The notes beneath the pieces were generated by a model. It saw only the letters and a list, made by a program, of their open reading frames with translations. It had not been told where the DNA came from and did no database searches. Shown piece by piece: positions 10,907 through 20,779 of a stretch of 64,000 bases of DNA. Each line of letters opens with the position of its first letter. The stretch's first letter is position 1. The stretch is from JACCXG01 sp963717745 (GTDB lineage Bacteria; Acidobacteriota; Vicinamibacteria; Vicinamibacterales; 2-12-FULL-66-21), in assembly GCA_963717745.1 (NCBI GenBank), contig CAVQXJ010000003.1, positions 1-64,000 of the forward strand, given 5' to 3'. A program made the translations under genes and the position numbers.

Positions 10907-11099
10907 AAAACTTGCAGCGGGTTAATGCTGAACGTCATAATTTTTTTAGGTCACTCTCCGTTTTAGATATTACCGGTTAAAATTGAACCGACTTTTCAAC
11001 GTTGATAACTTTTTGAGTGCACCGATAAGCTTTTTAATGATGATAAATTTTAAAAATTATTTCTTAATTCTTTGACTCATCATGAAAGAAGAAGATTAA

Positions 11100-11141
11100 A
11101 AAGGGAATACTAAAATTCTGTTAAGGCGGTTTATTCCCTTT
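11100..11141. terminator. Bidirectional terminator between convergent genes
   Basis: Ten-pair stem (11100-11109 with 11132-11141) and a 22-base loop, placed between the 3' end of the plus-strand E1 gene and the stop of the minus-strand ABC ATPase at 11140. A-rich and T-rich flanks would allow function in either direction. The gap 10907-11099 shows no gene. Confidence 0.5.
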
Positions 11142-11784
11142 AAATGATCCTTCCGTCTTTCATCACCACCATACTGTCGCTCATCTTTGCTAACTCTTCG
11201 TTGTGCGTAACAATCAAAAATGTTTGCTGCAGCCTGTCTCTTAATTCGATAAAAAGTTTATGAATTCGCGGCCGTTAGCGGAATCAAGGTTGCCCGTTGG
11301 CTCATCTGCCATAACAATTGCGGGCTCATTTATAAGTGCCCTTGCAACTGCTACTCTTTGTTGTTCGCCACCGGATAATTGGTGAGGTTTATTTTCCAAC
11401 CTGTTACCAAACCCGAGAATATTCAATAATTCTTTTGCTTTTTGTTCCGTGTCTTTTTTTTTTTACCCGCTATCCAGCCGGGTATACAAACATTTTCCAA
11501 AGCTGTAAATTCCGGCAAAAGGTGATGGAAATGAAAAATGAAACCGATATTTTTATTGCGGAATTTTGCAAGGGTATTTCCTTTAAGCTATCCGCTCTTT
11601 TCGTGCAGGATTACTTCTCCTTTATCGGGCGTATCCAATGTCCCCAAAATATGAAGCAAGGTACTTTTACCTGCGCCTGAAGAGCCGACAATGCTTACGA
11701 TCTCTCCTTGCTGATATTCAGGTCTACACCCTTGAGCACGTGCAGCTTACCGTAATATTTTTCTATTCCCTTTGCTTCTAACAT
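11140..11784 (-). CDS. lolD: ABC transporter ATP-binding protein, LolD/MacB family (frameshifted)
   Basis: Starts MLEAKGIEKYYGKLHVLKGV at 11784. After indels the Walker A region (GSSGAGKSTLLH) is visible near 11680, then the signature HQLSGGEQQRVAVARALINE and Walker B with VMADEPTGNLDSANG, ending VVMKDGRII. About 214 residues, the size of LolD-type ATPases that extract lipoproteins or drive MacB-like pumps; the DEPTGNLD motif favours this family. No permease gene is adjacent in this window. It faces the E1 gene tail to tail. Confidence 0.78.
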
Positions 11785-11947
11785 GTGCACAAAATAATTA
11801 AGGATAGATACACTGATAATATGAAATATCGGCATGATCAAAGTAAAACAAAATCAGAATTAAAACATATCCGGATTAATTATCTGCCGTATTTCATTGA
11901 AGATCTATTGCTTTAAACGGTTCCAAAAAGGGTGTGTAAAAAACACT

Positions 11948-11977
11948 TTTGGTTATTTCGGTGAAAATATACATTTG
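11948..11977 (+). promoter_or_regulatory. Bacteroidota-type promoter of the DUF2795 gene
   Basis: TTTG at 11948-11951 and TACATTTG at 11970-11977, 18 bases apart, match the minus-33/minus-7 pair TTTG and TAnnTTTG. The start codon at 12000 follows 22 bases later. Confidence 0.65.
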
Positions 11978-11999
11978 CACAAAATTAAACGACCTCACG

Positions 12000-12220
12000 A
12001 TGTTTTGGACTCTGAACTTGCCTCCCATCTTGAAGACGCACCTTGGCCGGCCACAAAAGATGAATTGATCGATTACAGCATACGCAGCGGTGCTCCTATC
12101 GAAGTTATTGAGAACCTCCAGGAGCTGGAAGATGAGGGAGATCTTTATGAAGGATTGGAAGATATCTGGCCGGATTATCCAAGCCAGGAAGATTTCTTTT
12201 TTAATGAAGACGAATACTAA
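12000..12220 (+). CDS. DUF2795-family small acidic protein (one frameshift)
   Basis: From ATG 12000 the sequence reads MFWTL; after one indel it continues ELASHLEDAPWPATKDELID, then SGAPIEVIENLQELEDEGD, then EDIWPDYPSQEDFFFNEDEY. The family is small (about 73 residues), acidic and highly conserved in Bacteroidota; its function is unknown, though the first half resembles a helical DNA- or protein-binding fold. The upstream extension in the longest open frame is rejected because a promoter overlaps it. A strong terminator follows, so it is a single-gene unit. Confidence 0.85.
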
Positions 12221-12258
12221 AAGTATTGCTTATTTAAGATTTAATATTTCTAAAAATC

Positions 12259-12289
12259 AAAAGCCCTTTCGATATTCGAAAGGGCTTTT
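12259..12289. terminator. Strong bidirectional terminator
   Basis: Perfect 14-base stem (12259-12272 with 12276-12289) with a three-base loop and A/T tails on both sides. It separates the plus-strand DUF2795 gene from the minus-strand fabI gene ending at 12311. Confidence 0.88.
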
Positions 12290-12310
12290 ATTTGAAGTAT
12301 AAATATTATT

Positions 12311-13135
12311 TTATATTATATTATTTTCCCCCTGAACACCAATTTTCTCCATTACATAATTGCTTACGCCTGTTGTGGAATAGCCGCCGTCATGAAATAA
12401 ATTTTGCATTGTAACCATTCTTGTAAGATCGCTGAATAATGTGATGCAATAGTTTGCACAATCTTCTGCGGTTGCATTTCCTAATGGTGCAATGGCATTT
12501 GCATAATCAAAGAAATCTCCGAAGCCTTTAATCCCTGTTCCGCGTTGTTTTTGTAGGCGATTGGGAAACGGTGTTGATACGTACTTTTTTATCTACCCCG
12601 TAATGATACCAAAGCTGCGTGCAATACTTTCCAGCATCGCTTTGATATCTGCCATATCAGTATAAAAAGGATAAGTTCTTTGTGCCGCCATATAAGTAAC
12701 GCAACCACGCTTCCCCATTCGTTAATGGCATCAAGCTTTTTCGCAACCGCAAGCATTTTGTGCAGGCTCATTGCGCTTACATCAATTCCTTTTGCAAAAT
12801 AATCGTAGTTGCTTTCGGTATACGGGATCTTCTTGCGGATGTTTACACTCATACCGATAGAGTGCAACACAAAATCTATTTTACCGCCCAGCACTTCCTG
12901 GCTTTGCGTAAAAAGTTGTAAGTTCCTCGACGCTTGTTGCATCAGCAGGGATAATCGTACTGCCGGTCTTTTCTGCCAGCTTGTTGATCTCGCCCATGCG
13001 CATAGCAATAGGCGCATTGGTCGAAACAAATGTGGCTCCTTCTTCATGCGCCTTTTCCGCTACTTTCCATGCGATAGAATTTTCATCCAATGCACCTGTA
13101 ATGATCCCACGTTTTCCTTTCAATAAATTGTACAT
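12311..13135 (-). CDS. fabI: Enoyl-ACP reductase (frameshifted)
   Basis: NADH-dependent enoyl-acyl-carrier-protein reductase, last step of each fatty-acid elongation cycle. It begins MYNLLKGKRGIITGALDENS, the FabI form of the SDR nucleotide site, with IAWKVAEKAHEEGA. Later pieces read IDFVLHSIGMSVNIRKKIPY, then SLHKMLAVAKKLDAINEWGS, VRINTVSQSPTKT, and end GVQGENNII. About 274 residues. At least four indels. Fits with accB/accC nearby as lipid synthesis genes, though not in one operon. Confidence 0.88.
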
Positions 13136-13140
13136 AGCCT

Positions 13141-13283
13141 AATTTGAAAATGTGAAATGTGAAAATGTGAAAATGAAAGTCATCTCCAATTTTCGATTTT
13201 ATTCTATAGTTTAAAATTACTTAATAATCCAAAAAGAGCACGCTGAACTTTATGTTTTCGAATTGAGCCATTTTCAAATTTTC
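13141..13283. repeat. A/T word repeats before the first species junction
   Basis: GAAAATGTGAAA-type words are repeated at 13145-13180, and CCATTTTCAAATTTTCA occurs at 13268-13284. The same CATTTTCAAATTTTCAAAT word appears at 6602-6622 and a variant at 360-390, so this is a dispersed intergenic motif of the Bacteroidota genome. The first GC-rich base run begins immediately after, at about 13,285. Confidence 0.6.
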
Positions 13284-13284
13284 A

Positions 13285-13514
13285 CCCAGCGACCGCAAGC
13301 GCCTCACCGAGCCCTATATGACGACCCGCCTCAAGGGCACCGGCCTCGGCCTCGCGATCGTCGCCAAGATCGTCGAGGAACATTTCGGCCAGATCGAATT
13401 CGGCGACGGCCCCGACGGCGGCTCGGTCGTGCGCTTCGATCTTCGATGTCGAGGCGCTGGCGCCGGCTCGGCCGCGACCGCTCAATCACCCCTACGAAAA
13501 CCGCGATCGGTTAA
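13285..13514 (+). pseudogene. ntrY: NtrY-type sensor kinase, C-terminal ATPase end only
   Basis: Open from the junction: SDRKRLTEPYMTTRLKGTGL, then GLAIVAKIVEEHFGQIEFGD, then GGSVVRFDL. This is the G2/F box end of a histidine-kinase ATP-binding domain. The next gene is ntrX, the partner regulator, so this is the tail of NtrY. Everything upstream (sensor, dimerisation, H, N and G1 boxes) is missing because unrelated Bacteroidota DNA abuts it. One indel near 13440; the last residues and stop (about 13512-13514) are uncertain. Confidence 0.8.
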
Positions 13515-13518
13515 GGAC

Positions 13519-14904
<1,386 letters not shown>

Positions 14905-14993
14905 CCCGGCGATGACGCGCGCGGCGCCCGGCGCGTGATATTGAAGGCGCGCGACGGCGCCTGCCGCCAAGAGCTCCGGCCGAGAAGAGACAA

Positions 14994-15490
14994 ATGGCCG
15001 ACAAGGTCAACAATCTGCAGGACATGTTCCTGAACAGCCTGCGGCGCACCAAGACTCCGGTGACGATGTTCCTGGTCAAGGGCGTCAAGCTCCAGGGCGA
15101 TCATCACCTGGTTCGACAATTTCTCGGTGCTGCTGCGCCGCGACGGCCAGGCGCAGCTCATCTACAAGCATGCCATCTCGACGATCATGCCGGCCCATCC
15201 GGTCGATCTCGGCGGGCTCGCAGGAGGCCTTCGCGGAGAGCTGCGAGAAGAAGAAGCCGGCTCTGCTGCAGGAATCTTCCTGACCGCGGTCGCGCAAGTC
15301 GGGCGGGCCGGTGACGATGTTCCTGGTCAACGGCGTGATGCTGCAGGGCGAGATCGCCGCCTTCGACCTGTTCTGCATGCTGCTCGAGCGCGACGGCCTG
15401 TGCCAGCTCGTCTACAAGCACGCCATCTCGACCGTGCAGCCCGACCCGCTCAACTTCCAGGAAGCGCAGGCCGAGGAGTCGAGCGGCTGA
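14994..15490 (+). CDS. hfq: Hfq RNA chaperone with two tandem Sm domains (frameshifted)
   Basis: The first Sm domain reads MADKVNNLQDMFLNSLRRTK, then PVTMFLVKGVKLQG, then after indels LLRRDGQAQLIYKHAISTIM. A second complete Sm-like unit follows: SFLTAVRKSGGPVTMFLVNG, VMLQGEIAAFDLFCMLLERD, CQLVYKHAISTVQP, ending EAQAEESSG. A standard Hfq has one such domain of about 80 residues; this one is about 165. The repeated YKHAIST motif (Sm2) is present in both halves. Six domains in the ring could therefore come from three chains. Tandem Hfq is known from sphingomonads. hflX follows at once, as usual. Confidence 0.9.
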
Positions 15491-16827
15491 GCGTCTTCAA
15501 CCGGGATCCGGACGACGAGGTCGCGCCGCGGCGCCCGCGCCGTGATCGCGCTTGCCCGACCTCGGCAGCGCGAGGCGCGGCGCGACGCCGAGGCGCGGCT
15601 CGACGAGGCGGCCGGCCTCGCCGGGGCGATCGGCGTCGCGGTCGAGGACCGGCTCCATTTCCGCATCCGCCAGCCCAGGCCCGCGACCCTGTTCGGCTCG
15701 GGCCAGGTCGAGCAGATCGCCGACGCGGTGCGCAGGCGGAGGCCGAACTGGTCATCGTCGACGCCGCGATCACGCCGGTCCAGCAGAAGAATCTGGAGGA
15801 GAGACCAAGGCCAAGGTGATCGACCGCACCGGGCTGATCCTCGAAATTTTCGGCGAGCGGGCGGCGACCGCGGAGGGCCGGCTGCAGGTCGAGCTCGCCC
15901 ATCTCGATTATCAGGCCGGGCGGCTGGTCCGCTCCTGGACCCACCTCGAGCGGCAGCGCGGCGGCTTCGGCTTCCTCGGCGGCCCCGGCGAGACCCAGAT
16001 CGAGGCCGACCGCCGGCTGATCCGCGACCGCATGGCGCAAGCTGCGGCGCGAGCTGGAGCAGGTCGCGCGCACCCGCGGCCTCCACCGCGCCCGCCGCCA
16101 GCGCGCGCCCTGGCCGGTGATCGCGCTGGTCGGCTACACCAATGCCGGCAAATCGACCCTGTTCAACCGCCTGACCGGCGCCGACGTCATGGCGGAGGAC
16201 CTGCTCTTCGCGACGCTCGATCCGACCATGCGCGCAGATCTCGCTGCCGGGCGTCGACAAGGCGATCCTGTCCGACACGGTCGGCTTCGTCTCCGATCTG
16301 CCGACCCAACTGGTCGCCGCCTTCCGGGCGACGCTGGAGGAGGTGATCTCGGCCGATCTGATCATCCACGTCCGCGACATCGCCCATCCCGACAGCGACG
16401 CGCAGCGGGCGGACGTGGAGAAGGTGCTGACGGAGATCGGCGTCGGCGAGAGGCGTGCCGAGGATCGAGGCCTGGAACAAGCTCGATCTGCTGGGCGGCG
16501 AGGAGGCGACGCGGCGTCCTCGCGGAAGCCGCCCGCCGCGACGACGTCGTCGCGCTTTCGGCGCTGAGCGGGGAAGGGGTGGACGCCCTCCTCGGCGCCG
16601 TCGCCGAAAGGCTCACCGCAGGGCACCGCGCTACATACCATCACTCTCGACGCCGCCGACGGCGCCGGCGCCGCCTGGCTCCACGCCCATGGCGAGGTGC
16701 TGGACAGCGATGGCGGGGAGACGCGATCTATGAGGTGCGAATGGCGCCGCGGGACTATGAGCGTTTCGGATGCGGCATGGCAGGCGATAAGCTGCATTGG
16801 TACTGGCGGCCTCCGCTCGGCGCGTGA
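15487..16827 (+). CDS. hflX: GTPase HflX (frameshifted)
   Basis: Ribosome-associated GTPase that splits stalled ribosomes. Segments: PATLFGSGQVEQIADAV, ELVIVDAAITPVQQKNLE, DRTGLILEIFGERAATAEGR, QVELAHLDYQAGRLVRSW, RGGFGFLGGPGETQIEADRR, then the G1 loop VGYTNAGKSTLFNRLTGADV, a DTVGFV G3 motif and a NKLD G4 motif. About 447 residues, ending YWRPPLGA. The start overlaps the hfq stop; the present bases give CTG at 15487, and an ATGA overlap may have been lost by a deletion. At least six indels. Confidence 0.9.
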
Positions 16828-17428
16828 CGCTGGGCAGGCGCTTCCGAGGTTCTGCGCGTGACATGAACGGACGGCGATCGTTTGGCGACAGTCGCCATGC
16901 AATGTCGCCGCCATCGCCATCGCCGTTCGATCAGCCTGCGCTGCCGTGCTTCTACGATGCGGGATCGGAACGGAGCGCCTTCGCCGGCGAGGCTGGGCGG
17001 CGAACGCTGAGTCGCGGCAGAGGCCATCCGCTGCCGGACGATGCCGTGCCGTCGCCAGGGCAAGCTATTCGACGGTCCGAAGCCTGCGACCGGCGCCTCG
17101 ATCGTGAGCGGATTTCGGAGTCCGACAGCAGAGATCAGCACTGCGACAGTCGCTGCTGAGGAAGCGGTGCTGGCGGGCGACGCCGTCGGAGATCGCCGAT
17201 CGCTACATAGCTCGATTCAGCGATCAGGAGCTCTGCGCTCTTGACGATAGGCCGCCGTTCGACCGCCCGATCGGATGCGCCGACGGTGCACCGTCGTGAT
17301 GCTGCGTCGATCGAAGCTGACCGCGCTCGACTTGCGACGTGTCGCCAACTCGGCGATCGAGCCGGTCGTCGAGCGCTGCCTGACATCCGGCAGACTTTTC
17401 GGCGCTCCGCTGCCAGAGCGCTTCCTGC
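16828..17428. other. Gap between convergent hflX and mazG, no confident gene
   Basis: About 600 bases of GC-rich sequence. Several frames are open on both strands, as expected at this base composition, but none shows a ribosome site, conserved motif or codon bias I can defend. The mazG reading frame may extend some tens of bases into this gap after a frameshift (SLDEQEALWQ in the next frame). A short coding remnant with heavy indels cannot be excluded near 17,050-17,270. Confidence 0.4.
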
Positions 17429-18174
17429 TCATCCAGCGAGCGTGGCGAAAGCCTCGCCGGCCTCAGCCTCCATCGCCCGGAAGCGCCGCTCGAACTTCGC
17501 ATTGGCGGCGCGCAGCGCGGCTTCCGGGTCGATGCCGAGCTTGCGCGCCCAATTGACCACGGCGAAGAGCAGGTCGCCGATTTCCTCCTCGCGCTCGTCG
17601 TCGGCCGCGGCCGCTCGACCTCGGCCAGCTCCTCGTCGATCTTCGCCCGGCGCCGCTCGGGATCGGGCCAGTCGAAGCCGGTGCGGGCGGCGCGCTTCTG
17701 CAGTTTCTCGGCGCGCAGCAGCGCGGGGAGGGCGAGGGCGACGCCGTCCAGGGCGCTGGCATGCGCCCTTCGCGCCGCGCTCCTCGGCCTTGATCTGCTT
17801 CCCAGCAGGTGATGGCCGCCTTCGGCCGCATCGCCGAAAATATGCGGATGGCGGCGCTCCATCTTGTCGGCGATCGCGGCCGCGACGTCGTCGAAAGTCG
17901 AATGCGCCGGCTTCCTCGGCCATGCGGGCATGGAAGACGACCTGGAGCAGCAGGTCGCCGAGCTCGTCCTTGAGATCCGCCATGTCGCCGCGCTGGATCG
18001 CGTCGGCGACCTCATAGGCTTCCTCGATCGTGTAGGGCGCGATCGTCGCGAAAGTCTGGACGCTGTCCCATTCGCAGCCGGTCTCCGGATCGCGCAGCCG
18101 CGCCATGATCGCGAGCAGCCGTTCGATCGGCGAGTGCGATCGCTGACGGGGGAGGCCCCTTTCTCATCCATCAC
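17429..18174 (-). CDS. mazG: Nucleoside triphosphate pyrophosphohydrolase MazG (frameshifted)
   Basis: Hydrolyses NTPs and dNTPs to monophosphates as housecleaning. The N-terminus after one indel reads MARLRDPETGCEWDSVQTFA, then TIEEAYEVADAIQRGDMADL, then KDELGDLLLQVVFHARMAEE: the EExxE-12-28-ExxD metal-binding pattern of the family. Later parts show ADKMERRHPHIFGDA and the second MazG domain (TGFDWPDPE, then KIDEELAEVE, then EEIGDLLFAVVNWARKLGID). The likely start is 18174 or the next ATG at 18171. The 3' end is uncertain because an indel sits right before it. Last gene of the minus-strand run. Confidence 0.85.
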
Positions 18175-18226
18175 AAAGTCCGATAATATACATTATGTAA
18201 AATATATCGTCTGTGTGAGAGGGCGT

Positions 18227-18830
18227 TCAGGGGCGCAGCACCAGCGTCTGCCCTTCCACGCCCCAGCCGCGAAGGCTCGACAGGAAGTTCATGCCGATCA
18301 CGTTGGTCGCAAATCGCCGCGCGAGATGTGGACGGCGAAGTCGCTGCGCTCGATCGGCCCGAGCCTGAGCCGCTCGGCGCGGCCGCGATCGACCATCGAC
18401 CGGGCCGTTGGCGGTCTCGACGATGACGCCGAAGCCGCCGCTCGGCGCGACGCCGGCGCGCTCGCGCCGTCTCGCGCGAGATGCGTCGTCACGGTGGCGC
18501 CGCTGTCGATCAGGAAGCGCTCGTGTGGCCGTTGAGCTCGGCATCGACCCAGAAATGGCCGTCCTCGGCGCGGCGGATGCGCAATTCGCCGCCGCGCGTC
18601 TCCTGCCTGTCGCTGCCGGTCGCGCCGCCGAGCACGCGCCGGCCGAGCGCCAGGAAATCGTCGCGCAAGCGCGAAGATCGCGAACACGGCGGCGAAGATG
18701 AGCAGCCAGCCGAGCGACCATCTTGAGCGTCTGGCCGAGCGGCAGCCGGCGCACCGCAGAGGCGCTGACGACGAGCACGAGGCAGCCGAAAAGATAAATC
18801 AGAGTAAGCGGCTTGGTCGCCGTTGCTCAC
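18227..18830 (-). CDS. Membrane-anchored retroviral-type aspartic protease (TIGR02281-like, frameshifted)
   Basis: The catalytic region reads DGHFWVDAELNGHTSA, then FLIDSGATVTT, the D-S/T-G site of clan AA proteases, followed by GGFGVIVETANGPV and NVIGMNFLSSLRGWGVEG. One or two N-terminal hydrophobic helices are visible in the joined frames (LVLVVSASAVRRLPLG and FAIFAL). About 200 residues. The GTG start at 18830 overlaps the stop of the upstream MBL gene (GTGA), so it is translationally coupled. Substrate is unknown; the family is typical of Alphaproteobacteria. Confidence 0.78.
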
Positions 18831-19599
18831 AATTCGATCTCCAGCCCGTCATAGCCCGGCTCGACCCCGTCGGGCAGCTCGGCGCAGCAAGGTGCGATAG
18901 TCCATGCTGTTGTCCATATGGGTCAGGATCGCCGCGCTTCGGCCGCAGCTCGCGGATCCATTCGAGCGTGTCGGCGAGATGCGGATGGGTCGGATGCGGC
19001 CTGCGGCGCAGCGCATCGACGATCCAGACGTCGAGCCCGTCGAACAGCACGGCCATTTCGTCGGTCAGCTCGTTGAAATCGGTCGAATAGCCGATCGAGA
19101 CGCCGCCCGCGTCGAAGCGCAGGCCGGCGCTGGTGATCGGCGCCGTGCGGCTGATCGACGGTGCGCATCGAAATGCCGGCGAGATTGATATGGTCGGGCA
19201 GCAATGTCGCCGGAAACGACCGACGGATAGCCGCTCTTGCCCTTCGAAGGCATAAGCGAAGCGGCGCTTGAGCGAGTCCAGCATGTCGGCGCGGGCATAG
19301 CCGGCCACCGGCCGGCCGCGCGCGTGATAGAGCTGCCTGCAGATCGTCGATGCCGTGGCAATGATCGGCATGGTCGTGGGTCCAGATCACCGCCTCGATG
19401 TCGCTCGACCCGCGCGTCGAGCAATTGCTCGCGCAGGTCCGGGCTGGTGTCGACGAGGATCCGCGTGTCGCCATGGCTGACCAGGATCGAGACGCGGCGG
19501 CGGCGGTTGCGCGGCTCGTGCGCGGTCGCAATCGCCCCAATCGTCGCCGACCCGCGGCACGCCCGAGGAGGTGCCGCAGCCGAGGATGCGGACCTTCAC
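18827..19599 (-). CDS. MBL-fold metal-dependent hydrolase, PhnP-like (frameshifted)
   Basis: Starts VKVRILGCGTSSGVPRVGDD (GTG at 19599). The metal-binding motif TxHxHxDH is seen as VIWTHDHADHCHGIDD. Further pieces: RFDAGGVSIGYSTDFNELTD (a YSTD motif), DVWIVDALRRRPHPTHPHL, and an end reading EPGYDGLEIEL. About 257 residues. In alphaproteobacteria this gene follows tatD in the dac-tmk-holB-metG-tatD cluster, as here. GTG start overlaps the tatD stop by the GTGA arrangement. Likely phosphodiesterase activity on a small or RNA-derived substrate; specific substrate unknown. Confidence 0.85.
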
Positions 19600-20378
19600 G
19601 CCGCCGCCTTGGTGAAGAGCGTGCGGAAATTGGCGCTGGTCGCCGCGGCGAGCGCCTCGAACGGCTCGCCGCGCAAGCTCGGCGAGGAAGCGCGCCGTGT
19701 CGGCGACGAAGGCCGGCTCGCAGGGGCGGCCGCGATGCGGCACCGGCGCGAGGAAGGGCGCATCGGTCTCGATCAGCAGGCGATCGGCGGGATCGCCTTC
19801 GCCACCTCCTGCAAGTCGCGGGCATTCTTGAAGGTCACGATGCCGGAGATCGAGATGTAGAGGCCGAGCGCCAGCACCTTGTCGGCGAAGTCCTGGCTGG
19901 CGGTGAAGCAGTGGATCAGCGCCGGATAAGCGCCCCTTCCCCATCTCCTCGGCGAGGATCGCGTAGGTGTCGTCCTCGGCGTCGCGGGTGTGGACGATCA
20001 ACGGCAGCTGCGTCTCGCGCGCCGCGGCGATGTGGGCGCGGAAGCTCTGCCGCTGCCGGTCGCGGTCGCGAGTGGTCGTAATAATAATCGAGCCCGCTCT
20101 CGCCGATGCCGATCACCTCGCGGATGCGCGGCGCTTGCTCGACCAGGGTCTCGGTCTCGACGTCGGGATGGAGGTCGGCCTCGTGCGGATGGATGCCGAC
20201 CGACGCCATGACGTCACTTTCCCGCTCGGCCAGGCCGATCACCTCGTCCCATTCGGAGGCGCGGGTCGAGATGTTGAGCATGCGCCGACACGCCGGCGGC
20301 GCGGGCGCGCGCGAGCACCGCCTGCTGGTCCTCGACCAGGCCCTTATAGTTGAGATGGCAATGGCTATCGATGAACAT
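19596..20378 (-). CDS. tatD: TatD-family metal-dependent DNase (frameshifted)
   Basis: Begins MFIDSHCHLNYKGL at 20378 with the HxH metal site. Then SDVMASVGIHPHEADLHPDV and REVIGIGESGLDYYYDHSRP, which carries the conserved glutamate and histidine region. The frame breaks in the middle; the end reads NFRTLFTKAAA, stop 19596-19598. About 260 residues. TatD enzymes act as 3'-5' exonucleases in DNA repair and RNA turnover. Coupled to the MBL gene by a GTGA overlap. Confidence 0.87.
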
Positions 20379-20409
20379 GGCGGGCATTTAGCCGCCGCGC
20401 GGGCCAGCG

Positions 20410-20548
20410 TCACCTCCCCGCTTCGCCCGCCTCCTGCGCGGCCATGCAGCCGATCCGGTAGGATTCGCCCTGGCGCTCGCGATCGAAGTCGCCGTCGCCG
20501 GCAATCGCGATAGCCGCGCTCATATTCGCGGCGCCGATAGGGGCTCAT
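20410..20548 (-). CDS. Small charged protein between metG and tatD
   Basis: An ATG at 20548 gives MSPYRRREYERGYRD; after one indel the frame continues AIAGDGDFDRERQGESYRIG, CMAAQEAGEAGR and a TGA at 20410-20412. The joined product has about 46 residues, is strongly charged and has the EYERGYRD-AIAG pattern faintly reminiscent of ribosome-modulation-factor-like small proteins. That likeness is weak and I do not claim the function. The frame fits tightly between two conserved genes of the same strand, which favours a real gene. Confidence 0.45.
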
Positions 20549-20779
20549 CTCGCGCGACGCCGGGGATCACGGGAGGCGTCGGCCGCCTGTGCTGCGATTC
20601 TCCGGCGCGGCTCGCGTGGCCGACGACCGTCGCTGCTTCATGCGGCTGGTCGGGGCGGCATTGGCGAGCGGCGCCGCATCGTTGCGCGGCGCGAGCAGCG
20701 TTCGAGCCGACCTTCCGTCCCCGCAGCCGGCCACCAGAGGAGCGCGACTGCTGCAGAACGCGTGCCGAAGCCGCGCGTC

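Noticed and set aside
16797..17244. Plus-strand frames between hflX and mazG
   Set aside because: No motif, no ribosome site, Arg/Ser/Pro-rich as expected from chance in GC-rich DNA.
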